64,000 nt of DNA, taken from NCBI RefSeq assembly GCF_020184175.1, contig NC_065531.1, positions 84,104,604 to 84,168,603 on the forward strand. The letters are read 5' to 3'. Under the pieces are notes generated by a model, which was not told the origin of the DNA, made no database searches, and saw nothing but the letters and a program-made list of their open reading frames with translations. Shown in pieces: positions 51,052 to 64,000 of the stretch (position 1 is its first letter; every line of letters starts with the position of its first letter). Source of the stretch: Aphis gossypii (lineage: Eukaryota > Arthropoda > Insecta > Hemiptera > Aphididae). The translations under genes and the position numbers were made by a program.

Positions 51052-51394
51052 ATGTTTCGTGACCCATCAAGGCCCTTTTAAATTAAACCTATACAAACGT
51101 TTTTTAAATTTTCTATTAACAACTGTTGTTTACCGTAACTGTACAGAATTGTAATTCAGTAGTCGATAGAGGTTATATAGTTATACTAAAGGGGTGAAAC
51201 TTTCCGACTAAAATCATCAGGAAAAAAAAAACTTAAAAGAGCACCAAAATACTGCTGTTAGTTCTACGATACTATACATAGATTTTATGCCGACCAAAAA
51301 AAAAATAAAAATAAGCAAATTATGTCGCAAGTCTCTTGCCCAGTTGTACTTATATCACACGGTTGCCGCATGATGCCAGTTACTCGGACTTGCT

Positions 51395-51478
51395 ATTGAT
51401 TACTATATAACAGGATTACTAAGTAGCAGGATTGCTATATGACAGGATTTCCTTACATCAGGACTACTATAAAACAGG
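51395..51478 (+). repeat. 16-bp minisatellite, about 5 units
   Basis: CAGGA occurs at 51411, 51427, 51443, 51459 and 51475, exactly 16 bp apart, with unit consensus close to CAGGATTACTATATAA. A diverged unit precedes at 51395-51410. The spacing has no indels although the units differ. Confidence 0.8.
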
Positions 51479-54400
51479 AAACTTACCAATTACAAAGTTA
51501 TCCCTAAAAAATTATTAACATGATAGCAGACTACCCTCCCTTTCCAGGGATGTATTTTTTATAGCTGTAGGAACGACGGTTTTTTTTTAATATTTTTTCC
51601 AAACTCATGATACCTAATTATATTTAATGTGTTTAGTGTAGGCGTCGCTGCAATACCTGTTTACTGTTAAGTACTATACGATATACACGCAAGTGCATCG
51701 TTTGTGTACTCTTTTCACCTCGTCGGAAATTTCGAAAAAAAAATTCCCCACCGCAAACGCACACACTATAATATTCTTATGCAGACACGTCACGCGTCAC
51801 GTAGTCGTCGCCTGAAAACGTTTCCGTGTAAACACGAGATAAGCTCTCGCGGTCGCGAGTAAATATTATAACGTATAAAAAGGAGGAGGCGCCGCGCCCC
51901 TCGACGTTATCGTGTTTGGTTTGTGTATATGTATATAATATCGTGTGTTTGATAATATTATGTAATTTATTTGGATCGTTCGAAAATAACATGACGAGCC
52001 TTGGCCCGCGTGCTCGTACCTGTATAAATGTGTACGAGTTTTTTTACTGCTCGGGCACCAAGTATACGCGCGTTTAAATTACCGTTATGGTGCGTAATAA
52101 ATATCGTATTATTTTAATAGTCGTAGTATAGTATAGGCACATTATAGTGTACTGCCTGTACGCACATATATGATTATAATAATATTAATATAATAATGTA
52201 TAGGTATTCACAATATTGCAATATATAATACTTACCTTTGACGTTCCGAGTAAATCGGTTATTTTTATGATAGTACGTTAAAATACACATTTTACAACAC
52301 GATTTAATTTGTCCGTTTTGTTTTTAATAAATCAAGTTAAATTTTAAAAAAATTTGTAAAATTATTTTTTTTTTAAATTTATATGGGTAGGTATCCCATA
52401 CCTAGTTGTATGTGAGCACGTGTGCTGCTAAATAATGTGTTATAATATAATATATATATTATATTATACTATGTAGATACATATACAGCTCTTATGAATT
52501 ATTTCAATGATTATAGTTTAATCAGATAAACAAAGTGACATTTCATTAAATATAATGAATTGACGTTGGATTAATGCCAGGCGAATATGTTTACATCGTT
52601 TATAAAGTTAAGTATCAAACTATGAACATTTATATATCTGTACCGGGGAAAAATATATTACTGAATATAATTAAAACTTATAATGTTTAATGAAAATTAC
52701 GTGTTATAACATTTTCACACGAAATTAAACTTATATATATTTTAATCATTTATAATTTAGCATATTATATTATTTATTCTTGTAAATATCAATCGAGTAA
52801 AATTTCAAGTTTTAATTAAAAATAAATGCTCTTGATTAGTTGTTGACATTCTATCGTTAAATGGCGCATATTATGTATATATACTTCTTACGGTAAACTA
52901 TACGTTTTTAAAATATTCTTTTTTATAGGCAATTATACATTTTTGTAATAATGTGATTAATGTGAACATTTTTATAATAATTTCCAAGTCTGTCCGCATT
53001 AATAATTATATAGTCTGTAAATTTGCAAACAGCTCTGTATTCGTCGCTCGTGGTGTGTAAAAATCCACACCTGCTGTAGGTCACGTTTTATGGAATGTTT
53101 GCATTGACGACATACCTGTAAGTAAATGTACATATAAGTATTATACGAATATACAGTGCTCTGCGGACGACAATGCAGCGGGGGATAGGTATATATAGGT
53201 ACACACACACATATATATATATGTACTTAAACAACCCTTTTTCGTTTTTATTAACACGGATTTACTTTCCATTATGTTCCTATATAGGTATACGTGTGCA
53301 CTGAACGGTGTCTGCGCGTGTTATAAAAATCCGCTTGAAGTCTTTCGTACAGTGACGAGCGCACACGTCGCAGAGACTCGAAATCGGATTTCAGTTCTAT
53401 CTCACATACACACACACACACACACACACTGAATGTATATTATTTAGAGCGCAAGTATTTAAATGTATATAACCGCGTGACACGGACAAGATAAATTTTT
53501 TTTGAAAAATAAAAACACACACAGTACACGTTAAAACACGATATAGCTAAACGTTATATGTACGTTCGAACTTAAATCCGTCGTGTACACACAGACACAC
53601 TTTTAATCCGCTTCGACTTGTGTGGCGAGAGGTCTCTAAAGCCGATTATTATGTGCATTTGTATGCGTATGTATATATATTGTCGTCCGGGGATGGTCGC
53701 TATTATGTGCTCGCAAAAAAAGGGTGTTTCCCGTGTAAAAACCCTCTATAACGGTGTCCGACACCATATGATCTATTTGCGGGGTTTCGCGTACACCGCT
53801 GTGCGCGCGTAAAATAGGACCGTCGAAAGGTCCGAAAATAACTGTACATATTGTATAACTGCACTGATATACACTACTTATATACGTGTACACATTATTA
53901 TTAATCGGCACGACAATGAGTTTTTCATACGACGTCGGCCGCTGCGCATTATCACATATATATAGTAATATATACCTTCTGTGTTGCAGTTCGACACGTT
54001 TTTCGATTATTTATCGTTGTATATATACGTATTATACACTGTATACATGTCATACGATAAATAAGTGGCAACTGCGGTAGCCCTTTTGCTGCCTTTTCTC
54101 ACTACCTAATCTCACGAAGATCGTCTTCGGTGGCGGCGGTGGCGACCGACGGACAATGCGAACGGACCTGTGTGTTTTACGCGGAAGGACCGAATAAGAA
54201 ATAAAAATAATAATAATAATATAATAACAATAATAATATCAAAGATGTGGGCGGGTTGACGGTCGACGGGAGATTGGTCTTGGTCGTCCTGCCTAGTCTC
54301 TGTGCATTGTTGCACCGAGGCGACTACCATACACTGCACCGGGGTGGCTGGCTGGCGACGGCGGCGGCAAAATGCAAAAGTATTGACGCGCGTACATATC

Positions 54401-57400
54401 GTGTACTAAACTATTATGTAGGGTCTTTAAGTGCCACCGTAACAGTTTCGACCGCGTTATTTATCGTCGTTTCACAGCGTGTTTAGGGAAAAGGATATTT
54501 TTGGTGAAAAACACGTAATATTATTATGTATAGATTCTTTCCTTATGACCTTAGGTTGTATATCGGCAGCAGAAACGGGCGGGTGGAGTGAAACACATTT
54601 TTCGGTCGCATAATAACATGTAATAAATAATATAATACGATATTTAAAACGAAACGTGTATGCGTTGTGAGTTCAAACTACGTTTTTTTTTCTATTCCTA
54701 TAAAATCGTTCCGAGAATTCGGAATCGTTCGTATAAATATTATAACATGTTTTTGTGCCCCCGAAATAGGAGTTTGTACGTTTATAGTCGTGTCTTACAA
54801 CGTGATTATACGTGTACGGATATTGATTATTTAAATTATTACTCGTCATAGTATTATCGGGTGTCGCGACGCATTAAGCGCGTATAAGGGTAGATTAATG
54901 TACGCACGCTGCACTGTTTAAGGGCAAGTATTTTTAATTTAATTTAATGGAATATATCGGATTCGAAAATGTGGGTATTAAAAGATTAGTGGACAAAATA
55001 CACTTACTTCGATTAGTGAACATATATATTTAGTGCGTACGTATTACACATATAGTTACAGTTTTAGTAAACTAGTAAAATATAATATTTTAATATGAAC
55101 TCCCGAATTAATGAAAATATTATTCATGTCTCGTGAACGATAGGGCTCACCGTCAAACTCTAAAATGTAATATATCATTAAAATATCTAATGTTAATAAT
55201 AATATCTACGATGACTGCTACGGTGCACTATAATGTTTAATAAGTAGTGAACTTAGAACGGAAAACGCAATCGTCTCTCGCTTAATGTACATAATAATAT
55301 TATAATCGTCCATCTTACTATATATTATGTGTGCGTGTGTCGGTGAGACAGATTACGTTCGGTTTACTTGTTTTAATCAACTCTCTAAGCATTTTAAGAT
55401 AATATGACGTATATAATATGAACGGAGACCGAAGGGTTTAGTCTGATAGCATAATATATGTACAACCTGCGATCGACATGTATTCCTCTATCCTGCCCTT
55501 GTCTGGCGGAATTTAAACGCGTTCAATGTTGATATTGCTTATAACTCGTAAGCAGCTTTTAAGAAAAGGAGACAAAAATTATAAACCAGTTTATTTATTC
55601 TTACTTACGCCGCGTTCAATACTAGCATGGCGGCCAACATGTGTTTATTTCACTGGAAATAATGGAAAATCGGTTATTACGTTTAAATGCTATAATGGTC
55701 GAAATTGAAAAACTCACTATACATACATTCATATGTAATAATATACGAATGTGTGATGTGCGTATATTATATAGTTGCGTTATTGTATAGTCATAAATGT
55801 GGCGTGACTGGAATAACACACGGGCCACCAGAGCAATTTACTTTTCTCGTAGTTATTATAATATATTACAATATATGTATATCATTATATAGATCGTATG
55901 CGCCTTTATTGAAAATTATTTTTGGTAATTTTACGAACATTCTTCGGTATAATTGCATGGATCTGTTACCTAATCATACAAATCATGTACGTAAATAATA
56001 ATATAATACGTATGTAATATGTACATCACGAGAGTAATTATATCTAATCACTTAGCATGTATAGCATGTATACGAACCTAGACCTAAAAGTAATATTAAT
56101 TTATGTAAATATAACACGAATCGGATTGATTATTTAATGGAAAAATCTATTGATTTTTAATCACATATATAATATGATATACATTATCCATATATTATAT
56201 ATGCATGATCCTCTCGTCCATGTATAGAGCTAATATTAATAATAAGTATACCTATACATGCGTATTCCGTATTTTTCTGAACTATAAGACAGTGTTTAAT
56301 AGAACGGTTTTTATCCTCAATACAATCTAAGTTTTTTTTTTCATATCGATTATGCCATGCGTTTGGTGTTGTGTGTATACAATGATTTAATGACATTTTG
56401 GTGTTAAACGTCATTAAAAATGTAGGGTTAAATGTAATATAATTAATGACCTTTTTCTTATCGATAGTGATTGAAAAATATTCATGTGTTTATTGCTATA
56501 TTATTATTATTATTATGGATGCTTATAAGGAAACCCGTTTTTTAGTGTTTATATTTCAGTCGTTCTATTGTTCGCGGTTGACGCAGACTTGAAAACGGTC
56601 AAAAAAAATAAATTGAAAAATGTACGTACTTGACTCACCAACAAACATATTTTCCATAATAACGTGTCATTATATATCATGCACGGGATACTTAAATTAA
56701 TTCTTATAGTGATCTTCTAATTCTAAGGTTGATATCCTGTAGAGAATCACGGGACCTATAAGTATATTATGTACATATAGGTACCTACGTATTATTTTGT
56801 TTTTGTATAGGTACACATCGTTTCGGTCTCATCATTCATCGTTCCTCGGTTTTTATATCATTATAATTATTTTTACGGCTAATGAATATAATAGATCACG
56901 GTCAACGAGAGTATAGGGTTGTATAATATTATCATTGAGTATATAATATGTTATTTAATTTTCACTATTGCCAGCGCGAGGGCGTGGAACTATAATATAC
57001 ACGTCATGTATCACGGTTCTTGTCCTCTCCTCATAACTTTTTTCCTGTTTGAATTTTTCGTAACCATATTATATACCCTAACCTACCGCATCTGATTGCT
57101 ACGTTATATTGTTTTTTGTGTTTCATATCGCTTAATATGTTGATATAGTCAGCCTCATAAAAGTGACTATTTATTTGTGCTATTGATGATGTATGATAGT
57201 GGAAAACACATGGCAATTCCGTACGAGACCAAAACCATATTGTAAAAGTTTTTCAATATCGAGAAAATAAACATTTTATCGAGTCAAAAAAAAAAATATT
57301 CTCGATTTTTTTTTTCATAATCACATCATATTTCCGTGTTATCGATAACCATTAACCTCGTTCGTACAATAAATTCATGCTCAAACATTCACTATCACAA

Positions 57401-60400
57401 AATTAATTTTATCACTATAAATATTTGTTTGATGTGAATGCAAACTGTTTAAACACTTTAAACTAACCAAAAATAAAGTCACTAAACTATATATAGTTAT
57501 TTTTATGACTCATACATTTATGGATGGTCCATGTATATTCAATACACTTGAGTTTATAATATTTAGAAGAATGTAGTCTATTCATAATCTATTATTATAC
57601 CAGTCGAACATAAAAAAATAAAAAAAATGAATAGTTATTGGAGCGGAAAGACGTGATGGAACACTTTGTGTCGTTTTACATATTTTATATTGTTGTGGAA
57701 TAATAATTTCAATAATTGTGTTGTATATAGCGTATTAATATTTAATAATATCAAATTATATATAGTACCCACGGATAATGATTGATATTGATGTTATGTA
57801 TATTGAAAAAAAACACATACGAGTACAATATAATATAATAGACGTCCTACCAACACTTGACGCGTTGCAGAATTAGCTAAGATGAGATATTTTAACATAT
57901 TATTTTTATTTCCCGTCGTCTCTATCCCAGATTGTTAAAAAGAATATCATTTAAAACCAATCGTATCTAAAAAAAAAAAAAAAATCGGTTAAACGACTTA
58001 AACGCAATCAGCACTGCAGGGATCGCATAGGATCTTAATAACGTATTTTGCAATTTCCCTTGGTGTGTATTACACAAGAATTTGTACTATCCTATAAAAT
58101 AAATAATTTTTATTATTTCGGGGGCGTTTCATTCGGGCGAATAGAAAAGTTTCACTTACGCACATATGATCTACTTTATCCTTGTAAACGAGTATTTTAA
58201 CATGATAAATATCATCATACAAAACTCGACGATTTTATAGAGACTAGGATTCTAGGGTTTTTTGCAATTATTATAACTTAAGGTTTGATTAATAGTTGCT
58301 GCAGAGTTGAATACTCGCGTGAAATATGCGACACTTTTTGTTGTCAGTGAAATTATGAGTTATCCGTTTAGAAAATAAAAAAATCAATTTTAATAATATG
58401 AAACACATATAATTGTATTTGTGCTATAATATTGTCTGATATTATCTTCCGGTAATTTTAACTCCCCCGAACGAAATACTTGAAATTTTGTCAACAAAAA
58501 TAAATAAATAATAGGTTATTCGTCCAAATGAATTGTTCTCATTATTATACATAATATTGCGTGACGCTTATATTATACATTATATTATGTTTATACAGAG
58601 TACCGACATGAATGCTCGCGATTTAATTAGTCTCTACATACTATATAGATTCGTCGTCTCGTATACTCAAGACACACACACGCACACACATATGTTTGTC
58701 TTCATGTGTTTGGAGGTGCGGTGGCGGTGGCGCGAGTCACCCCTCAGAAAAACCGCCATTAAGAGCGCGCACCGCGCCCCGGTCGGAACACATCACTTCC
58801 GCCGTTTAAAAACAGTAGCTGCAGCAGACCGTCTCGCGATCCGGGCAACAGGGTCTCGGACGCATAAATATTCATTTCAAATAGCCCGAAATTTAAATGT
58901 CTCGCGGCGGCATTCGTCTGCTCACACACATAATGTACTATGATATATACATATTATTATAATAATAATAATATTATGTATAAATATTGTTATTCTATAT
59001 TGTTGTATATTATATATTTCACGTATGGCCGACATTTTTTTTCCCATTCTTTTCTTCCGCGATACACTCGTGTGTATATATCTATTTATATTATATACCT
59101 ATATCATAATACTATATAGCTATACATAAGTATACCTATTGCCACCGCCATCTCTCTCACCGCGCACGCCGCTCGCTCACACGTTATATACGTGACCATG
59201 AGAATAGAGAATATTATCGACTTTTTTTTTCCCAATCAAAAAACCTACCAGATTGATTATGCATAATAGAAAAGCACGCTCTCGTTGTTACATACTAGTA
59301 CACATGTATACTGCGTGCATATATATTATTATTATTTTTATTATTATTATTATTACTCTGGACAGCGTGAAAAATTTCGTAAACGTGTTTCATTGTAGTA
59401 TCGTCCGGTGTACGGCGACGCGTCTTTGCTCCGAGCACACGAGAAAATCTCTTTACATCATTCGTTCACTGCCCCTACACCGCGCGTACGGTATAAGGAG
59501 ACAAAAAAATTCAATAATATAATAATCATAAAAAGCCATTTGAATATATGGCTATTTATGTATATACGTCCGCGAGCGTGTACGTAGGAAAATCGTTATG
59601 CATTACGATATCGTTCGTCAGCAGCAGGTCGTCCACCGCCGTCGCAAAGTCACTCGACCGCGTCTGTTCGCTATACATATACATCGCGGCAGCTCGTCAT
59701 TTATTTTGGTACATTATATTCAATTCAGCCACGTTGACGTATACACTTAATTTTCATTATAATATCATATGCGTGTGATAAATAATACGATATTGTGCGC
59801 GCGTAACACGACTAATGTGACGTAGAGACTTGGTCGACAGTCGCATTTCCGTTTCCGATCAATTTTGGTGAGGCGACGACGGCGCTGGAGTTAAAAACAG
59901 ATCGAAATATTTCTCGTGACGTTGACCCGCGGGAGATCGACTTTCCCCCTATTTATTTTTATTTTTTATTCTCTAAACCACCGATAATAGCTTAACGATT
60001 CATTAATTATCAAAATATGAATCACTTCGGGGTGAAATCAAATTGAATCCGCTGCAGTATTTTAATAGCCATATTTTGTATTTTTCCATAATATTATAGT
60101 TTCTACGCGTTGATGTCAGAATACGATTAAATTTCCATATGTCACGCACGCCTATGTGTAAGACAGAAACAGCAGATTATCGCTTCCAGCCCATACGTCG
60201 TTAACGACGCGTGCATTGTGCAAGAGTTTAACTCGAGGCCGCTTTATGACGCGTACAACGCCAAGCTCTTTTGATCTATATTTATTAAATTTAGATAACA
60301 GCTAACACTAATTATTTAAAAAGTGGCGACTTTTTTAGTACGTATTTTCGATTTGAAATTTTCGTCTCATCGCACACACCTAACAGTTTACGTCGTCTGA

Positions 60401-61957
60401 TTTTTTACCCATATAAATTTGTAGGAAAAATCGTAGTGCAGTTGATTTAAGAATGTTTAAATGTTAACCAGCTGTCTTATAATATCCAAAGACTATTTTG
60501 TTTAATAATTTCACATGCAATTTGCGTAGAACTATTTAGCTACATAAAATTTTATATTAAAATGATTAATGTTCCCAAAAAGTTATTTGTTTACTATTCA
60601 ATAATAACGTATATTGTATTAAATGCTTGAGCTTTTTAGCAATTCTTCAAGGTAACTAAGTTATATAAATACATATAAATATGTAATAAAATAATATTAT
60701 ATATTTTGTTCTTTAATTATTATTTTGAGTGGAACAATTAACATAATAATATTATTTACCGTTACCAACATAACCATATAAGAAAATGTTTTTTTATTTT
60801 ATTTTACAATCTATACATGTGTGTTTTTTCTCGTTCTTTATGGTTTCAAGACGACACATAATACTGTTACAATAATTTAGTGATTTCGCACATTAGCTCT
60901 CTGAAAAACATATTTTATACATCATACGGTTAAGTTTTAGCCGAATTTGAATTTTTTAAAAAAATAGCATGTTTATTATATTATATTATCGTAATCGGCT
61001 GCGCAATAAATTTTACCTGACAGAATTTGTTAAAAACCAGATATTATATTATATTGTTTTAAAACATTTTTATAATGTGTGTTTACGATCGTTATAAACT
61101 CTGTGAAAACAAGTTTATTTTGCTAAACATTATCGAAAAGTGCTGCGAAAAACTACGTTAATATATTACAAACAGAGTAGTTATTATATAGTCTATAACA
61201 AGTTCATGGAATTATTTAACTTGATGTTTAAACAGATGAAAAAAAATTGCTTAATGAAATGATAACGTTTAAATAAAAAATATTTTGCACCTAAACCGAT
61301 CATTATTATTGATTTCTGTATAATTATAATTAACAACTCCATTGAATTTATCTCGTAATATATAAATGTATAGGTTATTATATGTATGCTTTTTTATTAA
61401 TATTAATGTATTATCAATATTCAATAATGATTGTATACTGTATTTACAGAATTAATCAACTAGTTCGTATCTATAAATAATTGTAACTCAGCGGTAAGGT
61501 TCAAAGAAAAAATATCATACTGTTTTAATTTTATGATAAAACTAATATTATTATTACTATTTTTTTTTAATCTTTTTATCTAACATACGTAATTAATGCG
61601 TAATGATCAAATGATTTAAAAACCATTTATAAAAACGTCTAACTATATATATTTTTTTATCATAATAGTAGGTACCTATATAAGTATTATGTTGCGGTCA
61701 AAGTAGAAAATTTATGATAAAATGTTCAAACATTTTGGGCAGTGTAAGAATGATTTTATTTATAATCCAATTTTTTTTATATTGACTGTACGATAATCGA
61801 TAATGCTCGGGCAAAGTGTACACTGCCCAGGCTTAGTGGTCAAAGTGAATTTAATACAACGTACTGTGACCATTTACAATATTAAATGGAATTTATACTT
61901 AACAATAATTACCCATACGGCCATACCATCAAATTTTATTCGTTCAATACTATGACT
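51479..61957. other. Non-coding stretch with CA repeat
   Basis: (CA)11 at 53408-53429 and CpG-rich patches near 54120-54480 and 58700-58920. All frames are under 140 codons and low-complexity or motif-free. No gene recognised. Confidence 0.5.
53408..53429 (+). repeat. (AC)11 microsatellite
   Basis: Uninterrupted AC/CA run of 22 bp. Confidence 0.9.
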
Positions 61958-62173
61958 CACGAGAAACCTATCTAATTTAAGAACGACGTGTATTGGACCA
62001 GCTCAAATTTCTCTAAGAGAAGTGTCAAAAAAGTCTTATACTTTAGGTGGTAGTAGAAGTAAGATAGTCCGGATAGTCGTACTTGCAAAACATTATGGGA
62101 AACCAAATGATGTAAATTGTAAATGCAAAAAAACCTGGTCGACTTTTAACTCAAAGTATCATAATAATAATTT
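61958..62173 (+). other. Protein-like open stretch without start codon
   Basis: A frame of about 70 codons lacks stops and an ATG and reads like protein (PAQISLREVSKKSYTLGGSR, then IVRIVVLAKHYGKPNDVNCK). Its composition differs from the AT-rich surroundings. It could be an exon or a transposon gene fragment. The family was not recognised. Confidence 0.25.
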
Positions 62174-63930
62174 ATAATTTATAATAAATAAAAAATATAA
62201 AATTATATTATAATATGTACCTAACATTACATTTTATTAATAATCAATTAGTATATCTATAATTTAATAGTACTAAATAATTTAGCAAACCTCCTTTTGA
62301 TAGTGAAATAAATAATAAAAAATGATTCATTAAATAATAAATTGGAATAAAATATTAATAATTCACTAATATTTGTAACGTCTTTTTCAAGTATTTTTTT
62401 TATGTTATCCAGTGAGATGTTTTATTTAATTTTTGTTTTTTCAACACTTAACTTATAACACATAATTTTATTTGGCACTGTATACAATGCCCGAACAAAG
62501 TAAACTTATTCCAACTTTTACACCGAAAATCGAACACTGGTATTCACTGTAGGAACACAGAACCCAACATCCTACTTTGCCGGCGCGTAACATATACTCA
62601 CTATCGTTTTTGTATAAATTAAATATGACGTATATTAAGTATTAATTATATACGGGTGTTGTGGGTATCGTGTTTTAATGATGTACGTTCGTATTATATA
62701 ATATGTCAAACGGATCATATTAAACGGATAAAATGATTCCAAAGGAATTAAAAATAATGACGCGTATAATATGCATACGTATATAACATATATTGTGTAA
62801 TGCTTAAAAAATGCATATTATAATAATAATAATAATATAATAGTATTCGTTTTTATTTTCCGTTTGATTCGAAAATGGTCATAGGTATACATCTGAATAT
62901 TTCGATTGTCGTATTTCTATCGTTAATGAACATATTAAAATTTCCAAGACGAAAATAAACGAGCACACGTCGCAGAAAACAATTAAGCCTTTTTTTCTTT
63001 TTTTAACGTCACAATTAAACAAAAACCAGTTAGAACACTAAAAAAGTGTGTTCGTATTTCGTTATATATATATATACCTGCATTACATATATACATTATA
63101 CACGTACGATATTATACGATTATGTTTTGTTTGTTTGACATTTTGCCTTCCGAGCGGTGAACTGAAACTGTCCTACACCGTGGACGACATGAAAAAACGA
63201 TTAAGTCCAGCCGAATCGCGTGCTATTATATTATATTATGTACACTGGGGCATGAAATTAAAAGTTAACCGGTATTGCATATTTTACACGATGGGGACGA
63301 TAAAATACGGTTTAATAAAGTACAAACGTGTTTTTGTACTCTGTTACAATTGTCTAATTGATTTTAAATGAGTTAAAGTGATATATGCGTTATGCACTAT
63401 GCGTATACGTACAAGCCGGTATATACCCGCAGCATTCTTCCTACTGTTCTTACGTTGAGTCTTATTTATATATTTCGGTTATTTTGTAAACATCTCGCGG
63501 AGATAATAACGTGTATAATATACATAATTTTTTTCTCCTCTTATAACTGAAGCGAGTTGTGCGCCTGCACGTTCATGTGTTTCAATAAATCATGAAATAA
63601 ATTAAAAATTAACCATTGGCCCGCCAAAGACTCGCTAAACGTATTTAAATAATTAAAACGCAATGATTTATCGTGTCCGTGTTATATATTATTATAATGG
63701 CCGCCGTATTGCTAATATTGAAGTCTCCGCGGTCCGACGTAGGTGCTTTCCGATATATTTCATTGGATAAATAAACGAATCCATCGTAATAATGATAATT
63801 ACTTATATACTTACTATTTTTTTTTTTAAATGACAATATGCATTTCTGTTCCTTTTCCAATTAGAATATGAGTTATTGGAAGGTACGTGAAGTTAGCACT
63901 ACAAAGTACTAAAAACTCATCGAAAACATA
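62174..63930. other. No gene seen
   Basis: AT-rich DNA with an AAT run near 62820-62840. A frame at 63048-63371 has a protein-like middle (GELKLSYTVDDMKKRLSPAE at about 63156-63215) inside otherwise low-complexity sequence. It is too short to call. Confidence 0.45.
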
Positions 63931-63990
63931 CCAACAAATTCTACTCGGACTTGTTGGACGTTGTTGGACACTTGTTGGAATTTGTTGGAA
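63931..63990. repeat. TTGTTGGA tandem motif with inverted partner
   Basis: TTGTTGGA occurs at 63951, 63961, 63972 and 63982 (10-11 bp period). CCAACAAATT at 63931-63940 is the reverse complement of AATTTGTTGG at 63979-63988. The array may continue beyond the window. Confidence 0.7.
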
Positions 63991-64000
63991 ACTATTTTAA

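Noticed and set aside
58533..58943. 136-codon plus-strand frame
   Set aside because: It contains a CACACA repeat and an Arg/Ala-rich composition-driven tail; no motif or splice support.
1..64000. CRISPR array, rRNA or tRNA genes
   Set aside because: No regularly spaced direct repeats with unique spacers, no rRNA-like blocks and no T-loop GGTTCGANTCC context in a cloverleaf were found by eye; a covariance-model scan was not possible.

Overview
The window looks like nuclear DNA of an insect, most likely an aphid. It is AT-rich, full of runs such as taatataatattat and tatacctac, rich in CA/TG and AT microsatellites, and has local blocks of dense CpG. The organism is an inference: no host gene, rRNA or tRNA could be recognised to confirm it. 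Outside the central element the open frames are short, mostly low-complexity and unconvincing, so the flanks are best read as intergenic or large-intron DNA.

The main content is one complete LTR retrotransposon of the Ty3/Gypsy type (Metaviridae) that carries an envelope gene, at 17304-26973 on the plus strand (9,670 bp). It has two 683-bp LTRs that look identical by eye, a 4-bp target duplication (CCGG), a primer-binding site matching the 3' end of tRNA-Leu, and a purine tract. In order it carries gag, a two-CCHC nucleocapsid and protease, reverse transcriptase, RNase H, integrase with a GPY/F module, an orphan ORF (22990-23305), an ORF with a full DEDDh exonuclease signature (23460-24125), and a baculovirus-F-like env (24427-26256). 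The gag-pol region is crossed by five frame changes, each in or beside a homopolymer or short base run. The three 3' ORFs are uninterrupted.

Two things stand out. The first is the DEDDh 3'-5' exonuclease-like ORF between pol and env, a gene I do not know from gypsy/errantivirus elements. The second is a possible alternative-splicing layout. A leader ATG at 18198 is followed 11 nt later by a perfect GTAAGT donor, and three acceptor-like sites sit before the orphan ORF, the exonuclease ORF and env. All three are in phase with that donor, so one short leader could start all three proteins.

Flanks: 1-17299 holds microsatellites and a CpG-rich, promoter-like block at about 15590-17120 immediately upstream of the insertion. 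26978-64000 holds a decayed non-LTR (LINE) reverse transcriptase end (about 32950-33380, minus), two MITE-like elements with terminal inverted repeats (42190-42780 and 43231-43374), a 16-bp minisatellite (51395-51478), one unexplained 200-codon open frame (50449-51051, minus), a short protein-like open stretch near 61960-62170, and a TTGTTGGA repeat that runs into the window end.
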